Source: Elmis aenea
Lineage: Eukaryota > Arthropoda > Insecta > Coleoptera > Elmidae
Direction: 5' to 3'
Assembly: GCA_947652605.1 (NCBI GenBank)
Contig: OX393578.1
Location: 2,728,001 to 2,792,000 of the forward strand
Length of the DNA: 64,000 bases
The notes below the pieces were generated by a model that saw only the letters and a program-made list of their open reading frames with translations, made no database searches and was not told the DNA's origin. This document shows positions 35,643 to 46,479 of this stretch, piece by piece (the first letter of the stretch is position 1; each line of letters starts with the position of its first letter). A program made the position numbers and the translations under genes.

Positions 35643-37320
35643 GACTATGTAATTCTGTATTTAAAAAACGAAAAAAATTTATTTAAAGCAAAATGTTTAA
35701 TATAATATAAAAACCCAAGTCTCTGGAGTTCTTCGGCTTTGGCTACATGTTTTTTTTTCTCTTTTTTCTTAAAATTGTTTAAGATGATTTACGTAAAATA
35801 CTTATGTCATCATCTTTTATATCTTTTTATTGGATCCAAGTGATGGACACTGAAAAAAATCACGAACTATTTTTACTATGGCCCACTTATAAATTTGTAT
35901 GGCTCCCCATATTTATTTTTGTAGGCCCCTCAGAAATAGAAATGGCTGTGGCGCTGTGGCCGTTCTATAAGACAAAAACAAACATCTTCAGTGCAATAAG
36001 ATTGTGTATAAATAATCGTTTTTCAAGTGTGTATATACTTGACGACCAACTATAAAAGTGTTATTCTCACATTATTTCCAAAATATAAATCAGAACAGGC
36101 TATTATATCGTCCCCTAAGCATGAAATCGCCTATTATATAAAATTTTACGCAATTTCACGTGCAATAAATCAAGTTATGCGTGAAAACATCCCCCAGAAG
36201 GATCTAAATCATTTTTAAGGTGGCCGAAAGGTCTTAGTACAGTTATTTTAGTACCTGTAGGCAAGTTAATATTACATTTTTCATTAATGTGAAGTGAGAC
36301 TAGTAACTTTTATGTTATTATGTCAAATTCTGCGGTGTCTACCTCTTTTAATAATTTCAAGTACGTTATTAAAATTATTGGTGATATGCGAGATTATGAA
36401 ACATATTTATTGACCTTTAAAATAATAATTATTATTTGAAATATTAATTATGTGTGTGTGCTAACTGGTAATTTCGCTTTGCTGTTGGTTAGAAACGAAA
36501 TATAATATTATTTTAAGGAGAATCTCTTTTTGAAGAAAATCCTTACTAGTTCAAGTCTCAAAACTCTTAAATATTTTCTTTCAGAGGAGATTCTTCACAC
36601 AGAAGATTTTTTTATTAAATTTTTATTTTTTGAGGGGGATCTGCTCCTAATTCATTAAATATCGATAAAGTATTATGATTATGAATGCATATTTGTTCCT
36701 ATCTGTTATAAGATTGTTGCGTCAATTACTTTGTTGCATCACTTGCAGTGATTAAATTAATGTATATCGTTACGTTTAAATATAACTGTTAAGAAAGAAT
36801 AAGCAGAATTTGACACAATTTCTTTACAATGGCTTTAATGTATTGTGTAGATAATGTTATAAAAAAAGCAGAAACTGCATTCTGCGAAGATATAGTTTGG
36901 TCTTGTTGACCTGGGTTCTTATTGAATCTTTTAGATGTTTTGTGGGTTGTCAGGTTCATTGCGTTTAGACCACCTCCAATTTGAGTGACAGGTGTGGAAT
37001 TGGGTATTGGGTTGCATGCCTAGTGGTTATTATTGCACTTGTATCTGAAGTAATTCTGTTAGAGATAATACCTATGAGAATCTTTAAGAGCATTATTTAC
37101 AGAAAAATAGATGAGACACGTTAAAACCCCAGCAGTTTTTTTTTTGCATCGAATCGACATTCTTAAGTAAACGTTTACATATCTTTAGAGATCTGTAGGG
37201 ACAAATTGTTTAACGCATCGTCAGCCATTTAACCACATCGAATTTACTGTCGTTTTATTTGTACATTTAGTGGCATAGGCAGGAACGATTTTTTTTTTCT
37301 GCTTAGGCCACCAGAGTCTT
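35643..37320. other. Non-coding AT-rich DNA
   Basis: No supported gene. Frames at 35804-36055 and 36027-36218 overlap in different phases and have no recognisable domain. Confidence 0.35.
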
Positions 37321-37324
37321 TTTA

Positions 37325-37450
37325 GCAGGGCTAATAATCCTTAATTTGGCTATAAATAACAACGAAGCTTTAGTTTTAATTTTAATTGATTTGCTTTTTT
37401 CCCATTATTCACGAAAAATCGTATTTAAGGGCTAATAATCCTTAATGTGC
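37325..37450. repeat. Relic monomer of the 160-bp satellite
   Basis: GCTAATAATCCTTAATTTGG CTATAAATAAC at about 37329, CCCATTATTCACGAAAAATC at about 37402 and GGGCTAATAATCCTTAATG at about 37428 match the satellite in order, with the middle part diverged. It sits 4.2 kb beyond the array, so the family once reached further or seeded separately. Confidence 0.65.
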
Positions 37451-38171
37451 ATTTATGTTTTGCAATAATTCAAAATATTTGCCAGGGTCTGTCTTTATAT
37501 TCTCTGACACCTACAGCACAGTTTGTTTAAAAAGTACATTGTATATCGCGTACCGCACAAGAAGCAGAAGCAAGCTGAAAGTGACGCCTATAAACAATTA
37601 TTATCTCATACACATTTTTGTTGTGATTGTGTGCGTTTTAGCGAATATTTTGTGTAAAGCTTGATAAACACCCACGTTATTAAAAAATAATTACAAATGG
37701 GTTTGATCATCAAAGAGATGATTGTGATGCAAACGTTAATAAAAGGTTTAATGTCATCATATTTATAATTTGTGTCTTGCCGACAGACAAAGCGTATATA
37801 TTGCTACTTTAAATTATCACGATCAAAGGCGTTCGGTTAAAAATACAGCAGCGTTTAAAAATGATTTGAAAATTCAATCAGTCACACATGGTCGACAAAA
37901 CAGTTCTTTCATTCCAAATAATATCACTGTAAATATATCATCAAAGTACAAAATGACGTTAAACAACATTTGGATTAAATCGATTTTATATTATTGATAA
38001 ATCTATCGGGGCAGTTTTCAGTTGTAGTCTACCCGGGGTAAAAGGGGGTAATGAAGGATCAGTAGATATTATAGTCGGTACTGGCGCTATTAAATTAATA
38101 AAAATTCATTTAAAAAAAGTTCTTATCGAAGCTTACATATTTCAAATATTTGAATCCCTTTTAACCAATCG
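37451..38171. other. Non-coding DNA
   Basis: No supported gene. The frames 37455-37664 and 37770-37997 show no domains. Confidence 0.35.
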
Positions 38172-38640
38172 TCACATAGCAGAGATTTTCGCTACCCCTA
38201 TACTCGGTTATTATCAGAGATAGAAAAAAAAACTAAGTAGGTACGTAGCCTTTCTTTTTTCGAGAGAAATTCATGGTTGTAAACAATTATTTACATATTG
38301 CCAAAAACCGATTTTTGGCAATTTTCAAAATTGTTAAATATTTTGCTTAAACAAAAAAATAGAGAAAAACTTTTAAACATTTTTGTCCTTAATATGATGG
38401 CGTGTTAATTTTTTTTTACTCGCAGCAACCGTAAACAAATTATATATTTTTGAAAAGCGCAAAAAATCAGTATTTGTCTGAGTAACCTTATTAAGGACAA
38501 AAAACGATGCCAAAAAACTGATATATTTAACATTTTTGAAAATTGCCAATATTTCGAAAATTAAAAAAGATGTCTTTCTCCCAGTACTTTTCTATCTCTG
38601 ATAATAAGCGAGATACCCTATAAATACCCTTATGTATGTG
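38172..38640. mobile_element. Foldback element made of inverted TACAGGGTGTCCC-family 3' regions
   Basis: The left part contains GTTATTATCAGAGATAG near 38207 and TTGGCAATTTTCAAAATTG near 38315. The right part has their reverse complements, TTTTGAAAATTGCCAATAT near 38533 and CTATCTCTGATAATAAGCGAG near 38591. The right end continues into GCGAGATACCC, the subterminal phrase of the TACAGGGTGTCCC family. The arms are imperfect, at roughly 150-200 bp each. The extreme CAGGGTG ends are not recognisable. Confidence 0.55.
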
Positions 38641-38926
38641 TGTTCCTTTATCAATCTGCCAAAGTACTAAATCATTTTTGAACATCTAAAAAAAAAATTC
38701 AACCTCATACTAATAATTTGTCACTTTTTGAGTTATTAGAAAAATATACTCCTTACTTACAAGCTGTAGCAATAACAAACAACTCACGTATTATTAAATA
38801 AGTTTATTAACAAAAACTAAAAGTACAATTCAAAAATGTAAAACAATTTTTAAAAAATAAGAATAATCACTGAATGGCTGCACCCATCTAGAACAGAAGA
38901 AACAAACATGTATTAACAAAATTCTC

Positions 38927-39055
38927 AGATTGTGTTTGTTTATTCCTATTATTTATAAAGTTTAATTCTTTCAGATTGTGTTTGTTTATTACTATTATTC
39001 ATAAAGTTTAATTCTTTCAGATTGTATTTGTTTACTTCTATTATTTACAAGCTAA
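38927..39055. repeat. 46-bp tandem repeat, about 2.8 copies
   Basis: Unit CAGATTGTGTTTGTTTATT followed by (C/A)CTATTATTTATAAAGTTTAATTCTTT, repeated at 38935, 38978 and 39018. The third copy is diverged. Confidence 0.75.
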
Positions 39056-39444
39056 AAGTTTTTGAAAGCCTATTACTTGTCCTCATGACAATATTTTGAT
39101 TGTAGTAATTAAAATCTTTACCGAATTACTAATGCTGTCGATGAAGTTATTACTATAACACTAAATAATGCATTTTGAGCATGATATCTAATTGTATTAT
39201 AATTAAAAGTAAGTTATCAGTTGTTCAGTTAGTTGTAACTAAAAATTGTTATTTATGTAACAAGTTACACCATTAGCTTTAAACTCACAATAATGTTATT
39301 AACCACAGAATTAATGTTAATTACATGTGCATCTGGTCCAAGAAAAAGCGTGTTGTTTTAAACTTGAAGTGAAAATTAATTGTAGCTGTATCATCCTTTT
39401 TTTCAGATGTACTTGTGTTTGTTTCTTTGATGATCTTTCTTCAG

Positions 39445-39604
39445 CCATCCGATCAGAAATCTTTATGGAATGTATTGTAGTCACCGCAGAAGTGTACTTC
39501 TAGAACATCAGTATCAAAATCGAACTGCGCCTAGGGTCGTCCAAATACTTAATCCGCTGCTGAATATGGTTGCAGAAATGGAAGATGATTCTCGCATCAT
39601 GAAG
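39445..39604 (+). CDS. Candidate penultimate exon, function unknown
   Basis: An acceptor (GATCTTTCTTCAG, ending 39444) is followed by 160 nt open in one frame. It reads HPIRNLYGMYCSHRRSVLLE, then HQYQNRTAPRVVQILNPLLN and MVAEMEDDSRIMK, ending exactly at a donor AAG|GTAATT. The next acceptor at 39842 continues in the same phase. Base composition rises above the AT-rich flanks. I recognise no family, and no upstream exon was identified. The second copy of this duplicated region at 44.1 kb lacks this exon. Confidence 0.38.
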
Positions 39605-39795
39605 GTAATTATGAAGTATAACATTTTAACGAATATCGCAGTCATTGGCCAGAATTTTGCTTGATGCAGAATGAAAAATAGTTATTCGAGAAATAAAAGC
39701 AATAATTTGAAAGCATTTGTTTGTAAAATAATATTTTCTTATTAAGTATTTAATATGCCATGTGCTACATATATTACAAAATTAGATTTTAAACA

Positions 39796-40994
39796 GTTAA
39801 CATTATTTTATGCTGAGTTTTTTAGTTTGATTTTATTTTCAGTTCCAGATTACGATCTCCAGTTTCCTTAAGAGAACCAACATTGAAGACATCAGAAATG
39901 AAAACAGACAAAGTGTATGCTAAGGAATCTTCGAAACTGTTTCAACCTGGAAATCAAGTCAGTCCACAGGACCTCGGCCATAGAAGCCCATAACATAGAC
40001 GATCAATTTTCTTGTTTGTGGTCAATTCTTTTAAGGCAGGGTTTGTTATAAATTATGTCGTATTACAAAACTTCCCTCATTCTCCTGTTTAATATTTAGT
40101 TACAATTTGGATTGCAAGATACACTTGATTTTCACTTTTCATGATTGAATTTAAAATTGAAGGTGGTTTAGATTAGATGAAATACAATACTAATCTTGCA
40201 AAAGTTACATTACAGTTAGAAATTAATAGACTTATTAACTCGATTGTAAATTGTAGCTGTTGTATGTATTTGTTTTTACTTCAGAAATTTTAGATTTGTG
40301 TACATTTTACTTTAATTAAACATTGTAAACTGGGCATGAGTTATATAAGCAGTAGTGGAATTAAAAACAATTAACAATCGGTTTACCCTTGTCCCTCCCC
40401 AGGCAAAATTAGAAATTAAACATACGCTTTTAATATACTTACAAATTACAATTAATTATTATATTTTCTAGTTGTTCTTTGATTTTTATAATATTATTTT
40501 AACCATTTGCCCAATTTCAAAATTTTTGGTAACCAGTGGGTACTAGAGTTGCATTCCACTATTGTCTATACGGCTATTGTTTTAAAAGTAGGAAATTTAT
40601 GTATGCTTTTGAATAAATTTATGCTGAACGTCTAGTTATTAGGTGTTAATAATTTATAACACTTTCAACAGTGTTTAGAGATGTTTTAAAAATGATAACA
40701 TTTACTATTTAAATATTGCTGGTAATGTTTTACATAAATCAGTGTAAACTTGTATATAAGAGCATGAATTATCACTGATCAATGTAAAAGTTCTTCAGAC
40801 AATGTTATAAATGTAATTGTTAAAGTTTTTATCAAACTGAAAGTGCTGGTTAAGTGTTAATTATTAAAACAGATAATAATGAATTTTGTGTATAATGTTT
40901 AATCCTGTCATAATTATGAACGAGTATTCAGTTGTAATGTTGCTTAAAAATTGTTACTTCATTACCTATGTTAACGCTTATTAATATTATAATG
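39796..40994. repeat. Direct repeat D1, copy 1 (1.2 kb)
   Basis: Begins GTTAACATTATTTTATGCTG and ends AATATTATAATG. It matches 44084-45270 at high identity along its whole length, with scattered substitutions and small indels. The copies lie 4.3 kb apart in the same orientation, with the left arm of the inverted repeat between them. Confidence 0.93.
39843..39923 (+). CDS. Candidate terminal exon, copy 1
   Basis: It follows the acceptor TTTTATTTTCAG and is in phase with the exon 39445-39604. It encodes FQITISSFLKRTNIEDIRNE then NRQSVC and a TAA stop. The duplicated copy at 44132-44212 keeps the same open frame and stop, with several amino-acid changes (Lys to Asn, Arg to Lys, Cys to Arg). The bases after the stop are AT-rich and would be the 3' untranslated part. 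The function is unknown. Confidence 0.35.
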   Translation, partial: FQITISSFLKRTNIEDIRNENRQSVC

Positions 40995-40999
40995 AAACT

Positions 41000-41460
41000 G
41001 TTTTTTTTTTATCAAATTATATTGTGTCGTATCTCCGTTATTACTGTGAATATCGAAAAAATGTATGAAGATTATTTTTAGATAATTTTATGTAGAATTT
41101 TAAATTACTTTGCTTATGCTCACTGTTAAAAAGTTGTGACACAAACTTACTTTTTTTTTTGTTAATGGAAGCTATAATTGGCCTATTTCCTTATCTTTTC
41201 TCATTCCAAATATATGAGGGTTGATGTATTTATTTTTAATAATACGCAAGTTGCAAAGGTTTTTCAATTTTTTTAATAAAGATAAACATAAAAACTACAA
41301 GTAGGCGCTAATAACTCAAAAACCGAAAATGATAAAATATTTCTGAAGACGGTTCTGAGTTTGTCTTAAAAAACTACACGTTTTTGTTAATTTAACCGTT
41401 TCTCTATCTTGAATATTAAGCGAGATACCCATGTAATCCCATCGAATTTGGACACCATCC
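41000..41460 (+). mobile_element. 3' end of a TACAGGGTGTCCC-family element
   Basis: ATTAAGCGAGATACCCATG at about 41416 and TTTGGACACCATCCTGTAC ending near 41465 reproduce the family 3' end, with a 3-nt insertion in the terminus. The element's 5' boundary is not visible. The inverted-repeat arm is contiguous with its end. Confidence 0.5.
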
Positions 41461-43703
41461 TGTACATGCGTTAAAAGTTTAAACAATATCTTAACAGATT
41501 GGTTTGAGTCGATATTTATTAGCTTTGAAAACGACAGGAAGCAAATTGGAACATCGGGTAATGGAACATTAATCGGTAAGATGTAAATATTTTCTGGTCA
41601 TAGAAAATCTACACATTTATTTTATTAGATACTTGAAATCTTTTCCTGTTCATTTATTAAAAAAATAAAAAGTAATTTTTTGTAGAGAGAAATATTTAAT
41701 TGTTTAATGATTTGATAACTGATTTCATTACATTACATTATGATATTATCAATATTTATTGAGCAATCACAAATAAACACAAAATACATGTGTGAAAAGA
41801 TGCAAAAAAAAAATTTTTAAAAGCTAATGAAATTGGTTCCTAAACACATTATTTATATAAGTGGTTAAGTTTTAGTTAATTTTCAGACAGGTGACCGCAT
41901 TCGCAAGTGTATTTTTTTAAATTCTTATTAAAAATTAAAAAAAAAAGTTTTACGCACCCGGTAGCTGCAAATTAAACACTTTCTTAAGTTACCGGGATAC
42001 AATCATGCGATACAATAGACACACGAGTCGGTCGGTCAAATGTACTCATAGCTTTATGAACTACTTTTGGTTCACTTTAGCTACGGATGGGTAGCCATTT
42101 TGTTAGTTTAAAGTAAACCAGTGTAATTTTGTTGGTTAAATCATGTTCACGCAAGTAAATGTATGCATTTTGAGAAATGTCAATAAAATAAGGTGTATTC
42201 AGTACAATCTTGAGGTAATTGTCTAGTATAATATGTATTATCAAGTAAAAATGGTTGCTGAATGTTACTGGCTGTATGACGATTTGTGGCTAAATGACTG
42301 TTCTGTGCACAATTAAACATTGCAACACTTTGTCAATTACTAATAACTTTCCTGTATTACATTTTTAAGTGTGTGTATGATTATATATTGTATTGTAAAA
42401 TGATGGTATGAAAATAACAACTCGCAGGCTACTAGCTGGACTAAGTTGTCGTAAACTCAGAAGCTTTAGGAGTTTAGAACTGTAGAAAGTAATTACAATT
42501 ACTTGTATATTATATTATTGTTAAAGTAAAAGTTTGGATTATTGATGAATTTAACATTTTTCAGGTTCATTAGGGTGGCATATTTGGTTGTGAATCGATG
42601 TGAGGGAACAAGTTCAGCTTTATGATACTTGAGGTAGGGAACCTTTGTTTATAATATGTTGTACATTAGCATACAATATCTTCATCGACAGTTGGATACT
42701 TATCGTTCATTAGTATTCACAGCTTTTTCTTGCATGATCAATTATGTCCGTTAAAACTGAAATTCGAATGTTCTGTTTGTAGGTGTACCTTTCTGACGTT
42801 GCCAGCATCATCGACCAAGTCTTCTTGTTGCGATAATGAGTGATAAACGAAATCAGTCATCAAAAATCTACTATTCTGCCAGTGATAATGATTGAAAGTA
42901 AGTGATAGTTTTGTAATTGATATATTTGTAAATAGAATCCAGTTTTGATATGCACACTTTTGGCTAAATAGCATGTTTAGTTGTTTTTATTTATGTGTAA
43001 ATGTAAATATTGGATTATTACAAAATTATTAATTATATACATTAAAATAGTGGTACGAGTGTTTGCTATTTGAATTAAATTGTGGTTATTCAAAACCACC
43101 TTTTATAAGTTGCGTGATATTTATATTCCAAACATTTTAATAAGTAAATAAATTGCATGTTTAATATTTTGTTGAAGTGTACCTAATGCCACAATACATT
43201 TTTATAGAGATCAGCCGTTCAATGACGATAATATACAAGCATACCACGGAGTTCCAGACTGATGCCACAAGTCGAAATTGTCCGCAAGTTTTCCATCATC
43301 GATGCATGTACTTCACTGCAATCATCGTGTGCGAATCGTCTTTGTGAATAGTAAGTCTTTTTACAAGTTCTAAAGTAGACGTATAGCTGATTGCATTTTT
43401 ACTCGATTACAAACTGTAGACTATTTATTTAAATGTCTAAAAATCATTAAATCGCCCTTTTTCGGTGATAGTATGATAAAACAAATGTTTATTTAAAGAA
43501 TTTTTATTTCGTTGACAAGTTTTAGATGTCATTTTTGGGTCATTCAGTGTTTCTCAGTTAGTTTTGCCTTGTTTACAATAGTTACGTAGAATGAGTGGAA
43601 GAGTCCAAGAATGTTATGATATAATCTATTTCTTCGTCTTCTTTTGCCTTTTCAGGCGTCGGAGGGTGGTTTCGTGTTTTGAGTTCATTTCCGCCATGTC
43701 CTT
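41461..43703. repeat. Large inverted repeat, left arm
   Basis: Base 41461 onward is the reverse complement of the window end (64000 backward). Pairing continues to about 43703 against 61738. Identity is very high; one clear difference is an A-rich insertion of about 20 nt in the right arm near 62150. The arms are 18 kb apart. The outer limit is unknown because the window ends inside the right arm. The inner limit lies inside LINE sequence in both arms. Confidence 0.95.
42789..42875 (-). CDS. Candidate 87-nt exon, left-arm copy
   Basis: On the minus strand it runs from an acceptor (TTATCACTGGCAG) to a donor (AAAG|GTACACC). It is 87 nt, phase 0, and reads NSRFLMTDFVYHSLSQQEDL then VDDAGNVRK. 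The surrounding frame stays open from 42974 to 42738, which could also be an unspliced 78-codon frame. The inverted copy at 62580-62666 encodes the same with one Arg to Lys change. I recognise no family. A plus-strand exon in the same place is possible but less open. Confidence 0.35.
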
Positions 43704-44063
43704 CTATCTTTTGCTAGTGTTTTTATTTCTTCTACTGTTTTTCCTTTTTCTAACCTTATTTCTCTTATTTGATCCATCCATTTTCTTCTTGGTCTCCCTC
43801 TTTGTTTTGTGGCTGGTTTTCCAATTTCCATTATTTTTCTCGTGATTCTGTCAGGTTTCATTCTTACTGTATGGCCATACCAGTATCTTATCCATAAAAG
43901 TAATAAATAATAATGGGTTTAGGCTGTCTCCTTGTTTAATTCCTTTATTCATTCTGAATTCATTTGATCTTTGTCCTGCAATTTGTACTGTAGCTGTAAA
44001 TCTCTGATATGCGCTTCTAATTGCGTTTATTAAAATGTTAAGGTGGGTGTAGACATGCAACAA
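43600..44063 (-). pseudogene. Non-LTR retrotransposon fragment
   Basis: The minus-strand frame from 44063 reads HLNILINAIRSAYQRFTATV and then NKGIKQGDSLNPLLFITFMD, which is the reverse-transcriptase GxxQGDxLSPxLF motif. It then jumps, after a deletion, to a C-terminal part near 43830-43700: KKMDGSNKRN-like and MAEMNSKHETTLRRLKRQ. The catalytic box is lost. Its C-terminal end lies within the inverted-repeat arm, and a partner LINE piece on the plus strand is at 61635-61830. Confidence 0.78.
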
Positions 44064-44083
44064 AACATCGTATCGTAATACGT

Positions 44084-45270
44084 TGTTAACATTATTTTAT
44101 GCTGAGTTTTTTAGTTTGATTTTATTTTCAGTTCCAGATTACGATCTCCAGTTTCCTTAATAGAACCAACATTGAAGACATCAGAAATGAAAACAAACAA
44201 AGTGTCCGCTAAGGAATCTCCACAGGACCTCGTCCATAGAAGCCCACAACATAGACGATCCATTTTCTTGTTTGTGGTCAATTCTTTTAAGGCAGGGTTT
44301 GTTATAAATTATGTCGTATTAAGTACAAAACTTCCCTCATTCTCCTATTTAATATTTAGTTACAATTTGGATTGTATTCTATCGATGATTTTCACTTTTC
44401 ATGATTTGAATTTAAAATTGAAGGTGGCTCAGATTAGATGAAATACAATACTAGTCTTGCAAAAGTTACATTACAGTTAGAAATTAATAGACTTATTAAC
44501 TCGATTGTAAATTTTAGCTGTTGTTTGTAAGAATTTGTTTTTTCCTTCAGAAATTTTACATTTGTGTACATTTTACTTTAATTAAACATTGTAAACCGGG
44601 CATGAGTTATATAAGCAGTAGGGGAATTAAAAACAATTAACAATCGGTTTACACTTGTCTCTCCCCAGGCAAAATTAGAAATTAAACATACGCTTTTAAT
44701 ATACTTACAAATTACAATTAATTATTAGTTGTTCTTTGATTTTCATAATATTATTTTAACCATTTGCCCAATTTCAAAATTTTTGGTAACCAGTGGGTAC
44801 TAGCTGCATTCCACTATTGTCTATACGACTATTGTTTTAAAAGTAGGAAATTTATGTATGCTTTTGAATAAATTTGTACTGAACGTCTAGGTATTAGGTG
44901 TTAATAATTTTTAACACTTCCAACAGTGTTTAGAGATGTATTAAAAATGATAACATTAATATTTAAATATTGCTGCTAATGTTTTACATAAATCAGTGTA
45001 AACTTGTATTTAAGAGCATAAATAATTTTATTGTGTTTTAAATGTTATCACTGATCAATGTAAAAGTTCTTCAGACAATGTTTTAAATGTAATTGTTAAA
45101 GTTTTTATCATACTGAAAGTGCTTGTAAAGTGTTAATTATTAAAACAGTTAATAATGAATTTTGTGTATAACGTTTAATCCTGTCATAATTATGAACGAG
45201 TTTTCAGTTGTAATGTTGCTTAAAAATTGTTACTTCATTACCTATGTTAACGCTTATTAATATTATAATG
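44084..45270. repeat. Direct repeat D1, copy 2
   Basis: Matches 39796-40994 in the same orientation. It starts directly after the LINE fragment, so it lacks the candidate exon found upstream of copy 1. It has a deletion of about 30 bases just past the stop codon at 44212 and an insertion near 45025. Confidence 0.93.
44132..44212 (+). CDS. Candidate terminal exon, copy 2
   Basis: The duplicate of 39843-39923, with the same acceptor TTTTATTTTCAG and the same stop. It reads FQITISSFLNRTNIEDIRNE then NKQSVR. It has lost its upstream exon to the LINE junction, so it is likely non-functional unless used from another exon. Confidence 0.28.
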   Translation, partial: FQITISSFLNRTNIEDIRNENKQSVR

Positions 45271-45289
45271 TAATTGTTGTATTAAAAAT

Positions 45290-45670
45290 GGAATATTCAT
45301 GTTAGTGATTAAAATTGCATTGAATGGCTAGTTATGAGTGTTGACAATTTTTAAAACTCCAACAATGCTTTGAGGTATGTTAAAAATGATAAAATGATAG
45401 TTTGTGTTTGAATAATTCTTACAAGTAATAAATGTTAATCCTGACCTGATGTGAAAGGTCACCGGACAATATTTTAATTGTAGTAATGGAAATATTAAAG
45501 TGATTACTAAAACACTCGGAAATAAAGTTTGAGTGTAATATTTAATTGTATCATAATTTTAAGCAAGTTTTCATATGTAGTGTCGCTCAAAAGTTGTAAT
45601 TTAATTACGTGTATAATAACATTTATTGGGATATTAAAAACATTTATTTTAACGTACACAAACACAGTTA
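45290..45670. repeat. Diverged local repeats
   Basis: 45290-45400 is a diverged copy of 44860-44960 (TTAACACTTCCAACAGTG versus TTTAAAACTCCAACAATG contexts). 45465-45640 resembles 39090-39250 and 49255-49350, sharing ATTTAATTGTAT(C/A)AT and TTATTGGGATATTAAAAACA. Confidence 0.6.
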
Positions 45671-45841
45671 ACATAATTTTTATTTTCTTTGTAATACAAC
45701 CTCGATAACCCAATAATTAAAAAATAACAGATGAAAAGGACAGTTAAGAACACAAAGTAATTATTATAAATTTTACATGAAACTTTACAAAGTTTAAAAT
45801 ATTAGGGATCTAGCATCTTAATTTGTGGTGTAACATTTATA

Positions 45842-46328
45842 CAGTGCAACCTCCATAATCCGAACAATTAAATGCAAAGGGTCAATTCCGATTAGTGAAT
45901 TGTTCGGATTATTGGATTTATAAAAAAATATATAATTTACAACCCTACAACATTTTCTGTATGCTATTACACACATACAGTCGATTTTCCGACACCATAT
46001 TTTAATGAAATACTGGAAAAACGTTTTCCAGATTTAATTTCATTTATTATATCAACTTTTTCTTGCAAATTTAAAGTTTTATGTTGTCTTTTCGACATTT
46101 TTTGCACTTATTATTATACTTTTTACGTCGAGTTACTACTAAACCGTTGCACTCTAAAAGTTGTAATAAGAGAATCAAAATAGATGCTCATAAATGCTAC
46201 GTTTATGCAGAAAAATACTTGCGTAGTTCGGATTAGCGAGGTGCGTTCGGACTATGACTTTAGAATGTCAAAGGTCGGATTAGTGGATATTCGGATTAAA
46301 GTGTATTCGGATTATAGAGGTTGCACTG
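45842..46328. mobile_element. Tigger/pogo non-autonomous element, 487 bp
   Basis: The left end is CAGTGCAACCTCCATAATCC and the right end on the minus strand is CAGTGCAACCTCTATAATCC, one mismatch in 20. TA lies directly outside each end (45840-45841; 46329-46330). Ends of this form with TA duplication are typical of the pogo/Tigger branch of Tc1/mariner. The inside still carries the start of a transposase (45967-46098, minus). Confidence 0.92.
45967..46098 (-). pseudogene. Tigger transposase N-terminal helix-turn-helix, truncated
   Basis: A 43-codon minus-strand frame from ATG 46098: MSKRQHKTLNLQEKVDIINE then IKSGKRFSSISLKYGVGKST and VCV, then stop. This is the psq/CENP-B-type DNA-binding helix-turn-helix at the start of Tigger-like transposases (pattern KRKxLxLxEKVxIIxExExG...LAKKYGVSKSTVxxI). 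The rest, including the catalytic domain, was lost by internal deletion, which makes the element non-autonomous. It is shorter than usual ORF cut-offs. Confidence 0.82.
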
Positions 46329-46479
46329 TATATAATATATAAGTTGATTCTCATCCCAATACTATACCTTGTACAACACTTACAGGTTTCATAAATATAT
46401 TAATAAATAAAACAATAACTAATCATCCAAACTATCAAGTTGCTAAGTAAATTATCAAAAACACGTGTTAATAATTTCT

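Noticed and set aside
42738..42974. A complete 78-residue protein gene in each inverted-repeat arm
   Set aside because: The beginning and end of the frame look intronic (AT-rich, splice-like borders). Only the central 87 nt is proposed as an exon.
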